Assembly: GCA_007449985.2 (NCBI GenBank) | Contig: VIIQ02000024.1 | Span: forward strand, 62,001-126,000 | From: Desmodesmus armatus | Taxonomy: Eukaryota; Chlorophyta; Chlorophyceae; Sphaeropleales; Scenedesmaceae | Length of the DNA: 64,000 nucleotides | Direction of reading: 5' to 3' | Shown here: positions 39,285-50,095 of the stretch, piece after piece | Position numbering within the stretch: the stretch's first letter is position 1 | Layout: each line of letters begins with the position of its first letter | Made by a program: the position numbers and the translations under genes | The notes under the pieces: generated by a model | Database searches by the model: none | What the model saw: the letters and a program-made list of their open reading frames with translations, nothing else | What the model was told of the DNA's origin: nothing

Positions 39285-39949
39285 ACACACAACCCGGCAG
39301 GTGTTCCCATTCCTGTACTATATGGTGTGACAGCAGTAGTCCATGTGATGGGTGAGATGGGACGCATAGTGTGAATGTCGTGGAAAAAACCAATCGCACA
39401 ACCTTAGGGAGCAGTGGTCCCCCCCTCCCTCCACACACACGCATGTCTACTGCATGTATACTGTAATATGTGAACTCACACACTGACACGCACATGTAAA
39501 CACAGCCACATGAAAAACTGGAGTTGACTGCAGACACATAGCCTATGAGGCCGTGAAAGTCACGCCTAGTGGCTTATCTCTATGAAATGTGCATTCAGCA
39601 CACACATATACAACATACTTGACGATACAAATGGTTCATCAACACGCCGTAACTCTCACAGGCTCTCCGTCAACAGCCAGAGCACTACTGTTGCATGGTA
39701 CCTCATCAACAGCCCATGCATACTCACCCTGTCAACAAAACCAAACCACCAACCCCATACATGTTGGGGCCCTCCTCATCCCAATTCCAACCCTGGTGCA
39801 GTCCACCAGGGTAGTGGGAAGCTTGAACCCCAATGATCGGGCATTGAAGGGGCTGAGGGCCTCGAGCGCTGACAAGATACAGCTCTGCCTCTGTGACCGT
39901 CAACAGGCCGCCTCACCCCCCTGTCATCCAAAAGCCATAGCAAAAACAC

Positions 39950-40440
39950 TCAGCTGCATTGAGGCGGGTGAACTCGCAGGCTCACAGTGCCCGAGGCACG
40001 TTTGCCCTGAGGGCAAGCCCCACCCAGGGTGTGATAGCTGCAGCTGGTTCAGACGCGCTCTGCCTCTACCATCATAAACACCCCGCTACTGGGAGTGAGG
40101 CGGATGAGGCTCCAGCCCGGCAGTGCGCACAAGCTACAGCAAGGAATTCCCATCCTGCCTCCATGTACATGCACATGCATGCATGTATTGCTAAGAGAGA
40201 CAAGCACAGCTGGAAACCCCTCCACACCTGAAACTATCCGAAGGCACCAACGTGGCAAAACCACAAGGCACTTCTGACCGGAAAGCAAACCCCACTCAAG
40301 GGTTGGACCCCTGCAGGTGGTTCAGACAGGCTCTGCCTCAATGACCATGAACACCCCGCTGGTTGGTGTGAAGCGGGTGAGCCTCCAGCCTGACAGTGCC
40401 CAAGGCACTTCTGCCCAGAGGGCAAGCCCCACCCAAGATA
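39950..40440 (-). repeat. Tandem copies of the O-methyltransferase 3' exon end
   Basis: Two further copies of the segment encoding the methyltransferase C-terminus lie downstream of its stop, at about 40048-40125 and 40319-40425. They keep recognisable versions of RLTPxSGVFMxxEAE. Flanking CCAAGGCACTTCTGCCC-like sequence is also repeated. They look like a decaying tandem array of the last exon plus 3' flank. Confidence 0.7.
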
Positions 40441-40443
40441 TTT

Positions 40444-43400
40444 TCACATGGGCTCTGCCTCTATGACCATGAACACCCCGCTGGTTGGTGTGAGGCGTGT
40501 GAGCCTCCAGCCTGATGCCTCAAACAGGCGGCTGAACTGCTGCTGGCTGCGCTCCTTGCCGTCACCAAACGACACCATCATCACCAGGTCAGAGCTGTGC
40601 CTGCAGCAGCAACAGCAGCAGCAGCAGCAGTAAGGCGTGGTACGTACAGATGGCGGGTGCAGAGCTGGTGACAGGGCAGGTATACCTACAGGCAAGAGCA
40701 AAGCATGCACATGATTCTGAATCCTGTTGGCGGTCCCGACCAACAACCTCTGCAGGCTGACAGCCGGAAGCTTCCAAACGACCAGGACAGCCATATACAG
40801 ACAACACTGAGGCACAGTGCATGTGTTCCCACCTGTGTGGCAGGTGGCAGGGCAGCCGTTCATCGTCGGTGGTGACCTCCACAATGAGCAGCCGCACACT
40901 GCTGCCGCTGCTGCTGCCATTGCTGCCGGCCAGTGCCTCCTTGTCCACACTGCCCCTGATGGCCTTCAGGATGGATATGCACTCAGCTTCGGGCCTGAGG
41001 GACATGGGGGGGAGACAGTGACACAAGAGGTGGATGACTCATTCAAGTATGATGAGCGAGAGATTGGTGACTGAGCAGCCATGGAGGGGGGGGGGGCTGG
41101 AGTGAGTGTGGGTGCTGCCCCGCCCCCCTCTCCTCCCTTGTTCCTGCCCGCCTGTCATGCCATTTGATGAGTGTCCAATTCTGCATGCCAAAGCCTCAAG
41201 GATCACAAAGACACAGTGGCTCACCAGTCGTGCAGGATGTTCCTCAGCACGTATGCTGTGTTGGTGCTGCCTGCTGGTGGTGCTGGGATGGTTGCAGCAT
41301 CAAACATGTCCCCAGCAACCAGCTGGACCTTCGGCAGCAACTCAGGGTAGCGCTGACTCCAGATCTGCAGCAGGAAGATACCATGGGTGCAGCAGCAGCA
41401 CGACAGCCGTGAGTGGGTGGCAAGGGGGTGTGTAGACACAGGGAGTGCATCCAGCCGATGCATCAACCATCTCACCATCCAAGGAATTTCGAAGTTGGGG
41501 TGTTCTTGGCTGACGGGCGACGGACCCAGATCGATAGCACAAAGGGAGTGCAATGGGGTAGGGAGCAGCACCACAGCAACGGCTACAACAGCAAGGTGGC
41601 AGCAATCAAGTCTGCTCAGGCACCAGTCATTGAATGTGTGTCAGCATGGTGGGGCATTGGACCATTGTCCCTACAGACTGGGCTAAAACGTTTTTTGAGG
41701 GCCTCAACCTTCCCCTCAAACATGCAACACATGTCTATGTGAACCCCTCATCCGTTGTTGTCCCCCCCCCCCAGCTCACCTCCTTTGCTCTGTTGATGTT
41801 ACTTGCCAGGTCAAACACCACTCCCTTCTTCAAGCTGGGCACCTTAGTCATCAAATCCACCATGAAGCCACCCACACCCCCCGCAATGTCCACCACACAG
41901 TCGAATTGCCCCCAGCCGTAGGTGTTTGTCACTGCACTGCCACCGTAGTGGTTGACAGCCATCATGGCAAGGTCAAAGCGGGTAGCACGCGTGGCATCGT
42001 CTCCAGACCACTCCCAGAAGCCCTGGCCCCCTGTGTGAAGCTTGTAGGGGATGGTGCCAGTGCGGATACCCTGCATTCACCGCAGTGGGGGTTGAGAGGT
42101 GTGTGTAGACACAGGGAGTGCATCCAGCCAATGCATGTGTGGAGGGGGGGGGCACAGATTGAGCAAAGAGGCAACTTGCAAGAAGGCTTGGCCCCCTGTG
42201 TAGAGCTTGTAGAAGATGGTGCCAGTGCGGATACCCTGCAGGCAGACAAAAGGTTTGCAACACACTGCTGAGCGATGGCAGCAGCACACATTCAAAGCAA
42301 GTATAGAAAGCATGGTAAGCTGGTTTGAAATGCCACACTCGGTACCCTGCTGGCTGCTGTCAAACCTATAGAAGGGCCAGCCAGCCATGGGCAAGATGCC
42401 CCCTCCCCCCGGGCCCTTGTGCATGGCTCACATCAATCCTGCCGCCTAGCTATCCCCCCTCTCTCCCCCCCCCTCCCCCTCCCCCCCCCCCTCCGCCTCC
42501 CCCCCCCCCCCCCCCCAATTCACCTCACTGAGCTTCCCGAAGGGCAAGTAGTCATCCTCACACATGGTGACCAGTGCTGACATGTTGACAGGGCTCTGCT
42601 GGGTCAGTGCAGCACTCAGGGCATTCAGGGAGTACTCATACACGGTGTCGGCGGAACGAGCAACACTGCATCCTGCTGCTGCTGCTGCTGCTGCTGAGGG
42701 CTTGTCTTGCTGCTGCTGCTGCTGCTGCTGCTTGGGTTTTGGTCCCCTTTGGTTGATGCGTCAGCTGATTTGGTGGTGATGCGAGCAGAGGCAGTGGCAG
42801 CACCTGCAGGCAAGGGGTGGGGGGGGGGGGGGGGTGAAGGCGCTGAATCTGTGGCATCGCCAAAATCCCACACCTTGCACCAACCCTATGTCAGTTCATA
42901 TCCGCATCAAATGGCGTTCCCCACCTGCCATGCGCTTGTGCCTCTGCCGCTGCCGCTTGCGCATAAGGCGCAGAATTCATGGCATCGCCAGAATTCCCAC
43001 CTTGCACCAACCCTATCTCAGGCTCCTGGCCAAAGCAAACGTCTCCGGTGAGGCTTTGCCTCAGGCTCCCGGCAGTTGGGTTTGCCTGATTGCGCTGCAT
43101 GTGGCCAGCCAGTGGAAGTCCCCCCCCCCCCCCCCCCCGGGTACCCCCCCCCCCCCCCAGAACAGCAAAGACGCTGTTCCTCCCTACCTGCCATGCGCTT
43201 GTGTGCCTCTGCTGTGCTGACCTTCCTCCTCTTTAGCATGCCCATGACTGCTGCTGCTGACAGCAGCCTGTCCAGCCAGTCAACGTGGATGGAGGGACCC
43301 ACACGCACAGCAAGCTCAGCCGCTGTCTGGGGCACACCAGCAGCAGCCAGGGCATCAGGAATACCCAGGCTCACAATGCTGTACAGCACCTACATGTAGC

Positions 43401-43739
43401 ATGGACATGACCAAAGGGGGGAGGGAAGACGGGGGGAGCAATGATTTCTGAGCGGGATAACGATGGTGGAAGGCTGTCCAGCGGCTAGCAGGGCATCAGG
43501 GATACCCAGGCTCACAATGCTGTACATCACCTACAAGTAGTCCTACTTGTATGTCATGTACAGCATTGTGAGCCTGGCTGTCCCTGATGCCTTGCCAGCA
43601 TGGTTATGTGCCAAGGGGGGATGGTTTAGGAGGGGGGGAGGGGGGATGGATGAGGGAAAGAGTGATGGTGTACGGTCCAGTAGCCAACAGGGCATCAGAG
43701 AAAAAAGCTAGCCAGCCAGCACACACGCCCGCTGGTGAG

Positions 43740-43774
<35 letters not shown>

Positions 43775-44586
43775 AGGACCTCACTTTGCTGCCACAGTCC
43801 TGGCAGATGTCTTGGGGTGCCTCCACCCCCTACCCTCCAGCTGCTGCCTGGGTCTCTGGTCCCCCCCCCCTCCCCCCTCACCCCCCCCCCCACACACACA
43901 CAACTGTCTGTTCAACCACCAGCTGCGTGACCTTATGGGTGTCACTAGAATGTCAAGAGATTGCAAACAACGCAAAAGCCATCCATAAGGATCACACATC
44001 CACAATCAGCTGCTGTGTCACTCGCCTGTGAAGTGATGTAGTGGTTGGACAGTTCAGCAATGCGCATTGGTGCAGGCTTCATGGCTGCAATGCGCTCTGC
44101 CACAGCATAAACCCAGGATGCAGCCCAGAAGATGGGGTATGGGGTTGATAAAGGGAGCCTGTGAGACCTGTGCGTAGGCAGCACCGGCAGGACAGGAGCA
44201 ATGGCAGGAACCGATATTACAGCGGGACTGACTGGGAGGGGGGCATGTGTGTGCATGTGTGCATGTTTGCAGATGCTGCTGGATACAGCTGAGGCCTGGA
44301 TGAGGGAAACAAACAAACGGAGACTGCACGCTTGGTGGGGAGAGTGACTGTTCCTGCCTTTCTGGCTCGCTTGCACTGCTGCTGCTGCTGAGTGACAGGG
44401 CACCATGTGATGACCTGTGACCAATCGAGCTGCTGTGAGCGCCAAACCACCGAGATCAATTTACCTGCTGGTATCTGCATCCCATGGCCGCACCACAAGC
44501 GCCATAGACAACACGACAAAGACAGTCGCTAGTGTCATCGCACCAGTGCTGATCAGCACAAAAGTGAGTGCGCTGAGGACCTCCAT
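40444..44586 (-). CDS. Membrane-anchored S-adenosylmethionine O-methyltransferase (COMT/ASMT type)
   Basis: Exons in transcript order: 44465-44586, 44026-44158, 43188-43389, 42524-42803, 41780-42070, 41225-41364, 40833-40994 and 40444-40600. With one base added they total 1488 bases, 495 residues. Exon 1 encodes a hydrophobic anchor (LTFVLISTGAM-LATVFVVLSMALVV), unusual for this soluble family. The dimerisation domain follows (HYITSQVLYSIVSLGIPDAL), then the SAM fold (DCVVDIAGGVGGFMVDL, VVFDLASNINRAKE, LVAGDMFDA) and AYVLRNILHDWPEAEC, LLIVEVTTDDERLP, GDGKERSQQQFSRLFEASGW. The His of LHDW is the usual catalytic base. Intron 2 has a GC donor (CAG|GCGAGT). Exon 42524-42803 contains CAG runs and a frame change near 42740; one extra base makes the exon phases fit. 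The substrate, probably phenolic or indolic, is unknown. Confidence 0.85.
41427..41499. repeat. Interspersed repeat, copy 1 (intron of the methyltransferase)
   Basis: About 73 bases starting TGTGTAGACACAGGGAGTGC, then CATCCAGCC-ATGCATCAACC and ATCTCACCAT. Near-identical copies occur at 49012-49091 and, shortened, at 42101-42137. Confidence 0.8.
42101..42137. repeat. Interspersed repeat, truncated copy 2
   Basis: The first 37 bases of the repeat at 41427, located between the partial copy of exon 5 and the intact exon 5 of the methyltransferase. Confidence 0.75.
42178..42241 (-). pseudogene. Partial copy of methyltransferase exon 5
   Basis: The acceptor and first 20 or so codons of exon 5 (GIRTGTI-YKL-TGGQ) are repeated 5' of the intact exon in transcript order. 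The similarity stops after GGQ. The intact exon at 41780-42070 is the one that continues into the SAM-binding fold. Confidence 0.8.
42455..42516. repeat. Poly-C rich tract in a methyltransferase intron
   Basis: A run of almost pure C with a few T/G bases (G-rich in the transcript). Similar tracts lie at 43121-43160, 43860-43895 and, as G, at 42823-42833 and 48641-48659. These are places where base counts are unreliable. Confidence 0.9.
43485..43600. repeat. Large imperfect hairpin made from copies of methyltransferase exon 3 start
   Basis: Arms 43492-43540 and 43543-43591 are inverted repeats of about 49 bases with four mismatches, plus weaker pairing outside. Each arm is a copy of the acceptor and first codons of exon 3 (LYSIVSLGIPDAL). 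A further degenerate fragment lies near 43680. Confidence 0.8.
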
Positions 44587-45086
44587 CACTGGCCTGGTTT
44601 GACAAAGTAAATAAAAGAATAAAGTTGGATAGTTTATGAGTTGAGTGAGTTGATGAGTGCGTAAGACCGGATGTGACCCACGTCCAATGTTTAGAGTCTG
44701 TGGGCTGACGTCGCTGAGGTGATCTCAGGACTCAGAATTATTTGAGACATCCGTACTACGTACGTGCGACCTGTCAGTGCTGAGATGTGCGCGTTCACAC
44801 CCACCAACATAACTGAAAATGACGACATGACGAAGCCACGTGACGGCTGCCAGTTATCGACCAAACAATATCAAAACATGTACTGACATTTATTACGGTT
44901 TCGGCAGTAGCCAACCAGGCTGTGTACCACTGCTACGGTTGAGTGCACTCACGTGTGGTGCTCAACATGCCCTGACAGCCCCCTAGAAGTGCCCATACCA
45001 CCACTCTTATTGCGCCTTCCAAACAGGCTCATCATACACGCTGGCCAGGCATTCACAGCCAGCCCACACAAACAAACACCGACCAA
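44587..45086. other. Intergenic, promoter of the methyltransferase and 3' end of the Gln/Ala-rich gene
   Basis: Relatively A/T-rich for this window (44590-44950), as expected of a promoter. No coding signal was seen. Confidence 0.45.
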
Positions 45087-45548
45087 TCAGGCGGGAAACC
45101 AGCGCTGCTGCTCCTGGTATGCCTTCAAAGCCCAAGCAGCTGTGGATGCAGCAGCCTCAACAACCAAAAGCATAGGAGCTGAACATACAGCATCACCACC
45201 ACCAACCGCACCACCACCACCAACAATGCTAGCTGACCCACTCATCCCAGCTGCACCTCCAACCTCACCGTCACCACCCAACTGTTCTTCACTGCCCATC
45301 CCTGCTACAGCAGCAACACCCTGAGCCTGTTTGGCCGCAAAGGGTGGCAGTCCTGCTGGCCGCACAGGGCCCCAGGGCGGGAACGGGTGTGCTGAACCCC
45401 CCTGTGCTGAGGGCCCCTGTGCCATGGTGCCTTCTTCCAAACCTGAACCCTCGCTGGGGGAACTGGGGCACTGCTGAGGCTCCTGCTGCTGTGCACCTTG
45501 CAGAGTGCTGCTCCTGCTGCTGCTGCTGTGGCGGCTGCCTGGTGCTGT

Positions 45549-45583
<35 letters not shown>

Positions 45584-47912
45584 GTGCTGCATTGCCTGCA
45601 GGAGGTGTAGAAGCCTGCTGCTGCAGTTGGGCCCAGCCCTGAAGGCAGCTCACAGCAGTGGACAGCCTGTCATTGCTGCTGTGCTGTGAACCTGGACCGC
45701 CTGACTGCTGCAGCTGCTGCTGCTGGGACTGCACTGGCTGCTGCTGCTGCTGCTGCCCCAGCAGCAGCTGGCGTCCTGAGTGAGTGCCCACCCATGCAGC
45801 CAAGCAGTGCACTGCCACACAGCCAGCAAGCAGCGCTGCCTCCCTGACAGGTGACACACACCCACAGCCGCTGCCGCTGCTGCTGCTGCTGCTGCTGCTG
45901 CCGCCGCTGCCGCTGCTGTTGCTGCCGCCTCCGCCAGACAATGGCGCCCCCGCAGCACTGCTTTCACACAAGCTGCTACTGCAGCAACGGTGGTGGAGGA
46001 GCTGCTGCTGGTGCCGTGAGTGCTGCTGCTGCTGTTGTTCTGCCCAGTGTATGAGGGTGTGTGACAGGCCCTGCTGTGCTGCTGCTGCCTTGACGGCTCT
46101 GCTGCTGATGCTGTTGGCATTCAGGCGCTGCCACCAGCACAGCATGGGGTCCAACAGCAGCAGAGACACCGCAAGAGGCACACTGCACGACTGCTGGTTC
46201 TGCTGCTGCTGGCAAAGGCAGCAAGCCGCTTGCTGCTGCTGCTGCTGGTGCTGCTGTGCCGCTCGCGCAGCCCCTACCCCAACCTCTCCCTCTGCCCCTC
46301 CCCCTGCCACCCATTCTGCTGCTGTCCCCCTGCTGCCCCCCGTGCAGTGCCGACAGCCTGCAGCATCACCCCCACCACAGCTGCTGCCAAGGCGTCAGCA
46401 GCAGCAGCCTCTAGGAAGTGCCACTGCCTGCCTAGCTTCTGAAGCCCACTGGTGAGGAAGCACAGCACAGATGCTGGGTAACCCCCCACTGCGGCGCCAG
46501 CCAATGGCCTGGCAGCTGCTGCTGCTGCTGCTGCTGGAGGTGGAGGTTGTGCTGCTGCTGCTGCCGAGTGGTCCTTGAGTTGGCTGCCCTGCAAATGGTG
46601 CAGTGGCTCTCGTTGGCCAGCAGCCGGGCTTTTGGCTGGTTGCTGCTGCATGCCGGCATTATGCTGCGGCTGTTGATGCTGCAGCTGTTGCTCCCGCTGC
46701 TGCTGCTGAGCAGCAGTACCTGTTGTCAGCAGTGCTGTGATGAGTTCCGCCAGGGGGTCAGGGCTGCAGTGCAGCAGCTCAGGAGCCAACTGCTGCTGCA
46801 GCAGCTGCTCCGACAACACAAAAACATCCTGCTGCTGCTGCTGCTCCTGCTGGTGCTGCTGCTGCTGCTGCTGCTGCTGTGGTCCCAGTCCTGATCCTGA
46901 CACCAACCCTGACCCTGATCCTGAGGGTGGCAATGACACCAAGGTATCCTGATCCTGCTGCTGAAATCCTCCTGATCCTGATCTCAACCGCAATCTGGAC
47001 CCTGAGGGTGGCGGCAGCAGCAGCAGCAGCTGAGGCAGCAGCTGTGCCAGTTGGGGCCACTTCTGTGCGCCTAGTATGGCGTAGGGTGGTGTATCAGGGC
47101 TGGCCAGCTGCTGTAGCAGGGGTGACAGGGCGGCGGGGTCATCCCTTGGGCACTTGACCTGACAGGTACATTAGCCGGGAGCAGGAGAGGTATGTGGGTG
47201 CAGCACAGGCCAAAATCTGCTTGTGGTTGGTGAAGTCTGAGTTGGTTTGCGGCTTGCGAGGGCAGGAGAGGGATGTTTGAAGCTGTGCTGCAGAGGGAGA
47301 AGGAATAAAGAGTGAGAAGAAGGTGCCTGTGCCATCAGGCTGTTGTATCATCAGCATTATGGCAAGAGGGTGGTATGTCCTATAGGGTGGTATGTACAGG
47401 TGTAACTTTGACTTGATTTGATGTCCTACTCGTCGAGCTCCCGCTGCCGAGCGGCCACAGGCAGTGATGGTGCTGCACCTGTTCAAGCTTGAATCAGATG
47501 CAAGAGATCTGAATTGTGAGTGCTCGGATGCAGCCAGTAGAGCAGGCTAGGAGGCGGACATGCTGCTGTATTGCCCCATGAGCCTAGTTGGCTCCCTACA
47601 GGGTGTTCAGGCTCAGCATGATCATTGTAACAGTAACAGTAACAGTATTGGCAGAGCTGCAGCAGAGCTACGCCTGCCCTTTCCCGCCGTCGCCCACAGA
47701 TGGTGTGTCACCTGTGATGCTGTGTGGTGCATGTGTTATCAAGAACAACAGGTGAAGCTTACCAGCTGCTCGACGAGGCCTTCTACGTCGACGTACTGCG
47801 GCTCCTCCCAGTCATCCAGCCCCAGCAGGTTGAGGCCAGCTAGATCGCCCCATAGGGAGTCTGCAGAAGCCTCATGTGCCAAGGACTGCTGCTGCTGCTC
47901 TGGACTGGACAT
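45087..47912 (-). CDS. Gln/Ala-rich protein of unknown function
   Basis: Two exons: 47763-47912, which starts MSSPEQQQQSLAHEAS and contains LGLDDWEEPQYVDVEGLVEQL (read as two parts, LGLDDWEEPQ and YVDVEGLVEQL), and 45087-47158. The acceptor CTGTCAG follows a good branch-point match (GGCTAAT), and phases fit once a base is added near 46292-46306 (CCCCTCCCCC on the plus strand), giving about 740 residues. The conserved-looking start of exon 2 is PRDDPAALSPLLQQLASPDTPPYAI (PRDDPAALSPLL and QQLASPDTPPYAI) and GAQKWPQLAQLLPQL. The rest has long Gln, Ala and Ser runs with helical hydrophobic stretches between, and ends AYQEQQRWFPA. I do not recognise the family. It shares a 0.5-kb upstream region with the divergent NMN adenylyltransferase gene. 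Confidence 0.6.
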
Positions 47913-48429
47913 GGAGTCAACTCAAACAACATCATATGGATGTATGTAAAGATACTCCATGCCTGCCTCTCCTGAAGCGCGAACCACTTGAACGCTTTGA
48001 TCTATGGATCTGTGTCCAGGGTTTTCCACCCGCGGCATGAGGGGCTGCTCCGTGGACAAACCAGCATAAGCATAATATATGACGCGTTATTGAAGCTACC
48101 ACAGTGTTGTGTGTATCGGGGGTTAGGTCACTGCCATGCTCCGACACATTTTCAGGTGATTGCATGGGACGTGCCAGGCAACGTTGAAGAGCACCATAAA
48201 CTCAAATCAACGCCCCGCGTGTCTGCAGGCCTACAGGCACACGCCCCTGGGTGGCCTGTGGGGCAGCTGTAGCTGCTGCATGTGGCACTTACTACGGGAG
48301 CACCCAAGCTCTAGCAGGTAGGCACTCCTCACTCCTGCTCACCAGCAACCAAATCTCACCACCGCGCATTTGTGAAGTAAGGTTACATACCGTCTTTTAA
48401 CGACCACACCGTGCCCCATGCTGCTGCAG
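47913..48429. promoter_or_regulatory. Putative bidirectional promoter region
   Basis: The Gln/Ala-rich gene starts at 47912 on the minus strand, and the first recognised NMNAT exon begins at 48430 on the plus strand. The start of NMNAT must lie in a short upstream exon that I could not place here. Confidence 0.4.
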
Positions 48430-50057
48430 ATGGCCAAGAGGAGAAGTTGTGCATCGACAAGCTGGCATGTCACCGCAATGTGCCCCCACCCCGCCATCCA
48501 GCTGTGTTGGTCAGCTGTGGCAGCTTCAACCCCCCTACAGTGATGCACCTCAGGATGTTTGACCTGGCAACAGCAGCACTAGCAGAGGTGGGGGGGGGCA
48601 TTGCAGGGGTGTGTGTGTGGGTGTGGGTGGGTGGGGGGTTTGGGGGGGGGGGGGGGGGGTCTTGCAGCCGCAGCACTAGCAGAGGTGGGGGAGGGGGATG
48701 GTGGAGGGCAATGCAGTGGGTGTGTTGGGGGGGGGCACTGGCAATGCACCAGCATTATGCCCCTGCTTTGCCAATGTGGGGGCGTGCATGGATAGCAATA
48801 GCACAGAGCTGAACCGTTCCACAGTGGTTTTCATGTACCCCTCACTGTTTGCGACACAACAATGATGCTGTACAAATGGGGCCAGCAACAACAGCAATCA
48901 GGAACGCATATGCAGTGTGTTTCAGCCCTGCACCCACACCACAAAAACCAAAACCAATACCATACACAGGCTCACAAACAAGCACCCCCCCTCCCCCGCC
49001 CCCCTGCCATTGTGTGTAGACACAGGGAGTGCATCCAGCCAATGCATCAACCATCTCACCATACAAGGATGTGGTACCTTAAAGTTGGGCATGAGTGCGT
49101 GGGAACGCACAGGGAAAACACATTCAATCAAAAACAAAAGGAAATCTTTCACCTGATCAGGTTGCCTCCAGTCTCTCCAGCACCCTGCAGCATTCGGTGT
49201 GTGTATGTACCCCTGCAGAATGGCTATGACGTGTGGGGCTGCTACATGTCCCCCGTGGCCGATGCTTACGGCAAGAAGGGTCTGGCCCCTGTGGGCCACA
49301 GGGTGGAGATGTGCCAGCTGGCAGCAGCAGGTACACACAACGTCATGGTGGACAGCTGGGAGGCGGGACAGCCTGGCTACACACGCACACTGCAGGTAGG
49401 GGGGGGGGGCTGGCGCATGTGTAAGTATGTATCAGAGCTGTTACAAAATTACCCGGGTGGCACTCGAAACGCCTCGCTGCCCCTCCTCCTCCTACTGCTT
49501 GCCAAAAAGACCCTCTGAACACAGAGGGGCGGATCCTGGAAGTCGGATCGATGCATGGGTTTATAACAGGGATATCTGCCCCTGGGAATTCTGATGGCTC
49601 ACTGACAGGCTGGGGCCCCAGATGTGTGTGTGTGTGTGGGGGGGGGGGGGTGAGTAGTGCAGCAGTGGTGGGAGGGGGAAGGAGGATCATGAGGAGGAAC
49701 AGGTTGAAGGGTGAAGGAACTCAGGTGAACACAAAGGATGGATTGCTTTTACCATGCACCGTGTATCGCTTGTGGTTGGTCAGTCATGCACCCTGCAGTC
49801 ATGTTGCTGTGCTGTGCTGTGATGTTGCCGCGTGAGAGGATACAAGCAGAGAGGATACAAGTATAGCTAGCATGTAGGCAACATATCAACCACATGTCAC
49901 ATGTGTGTGCAGGTGTTGCGGCATGTCAAGTCCTCCCTCCTGGACCGCATGAAGCCAGCACAGGGGAGGACACCGCACAGCAGCACGATGGCACCACAGC
50001 CGCCACAGCAGCCAGCAGCAGCAGCAGCGCTGACACAATACATGCACAAGGCTTGGC

Positions 50058-50095
<38 letters not shown>

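Larger units (their letters stand above)
38084..39949. other. C/A-rich gap with small mobile elements; no gene recognised
   Basis: It contains the promoter of the histone-fold gene and the small elements listed separately. No convincing exon was seen on either strand. Confidence 0.4.

Noticed and set aside
40290..40312. CAAGGG...ACCCCTG as a further micro-element
   Set aside because: The arms are weak and the 8-bp flanks differ; it lies inside the duplicated methyltransferase 3' end.
47160..47282. A possible middle exon of the Gln/Ala-rich gene
   Set aside because: Exon 1 joins 47158 directly in phase, and the acceptor there has a good branch point; using the middle segment would break the frame.
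49570..49592. CAGGGATATCTGCCCCTG as a further micro-element
   Set aside because: Flanking bases show no target duplication.
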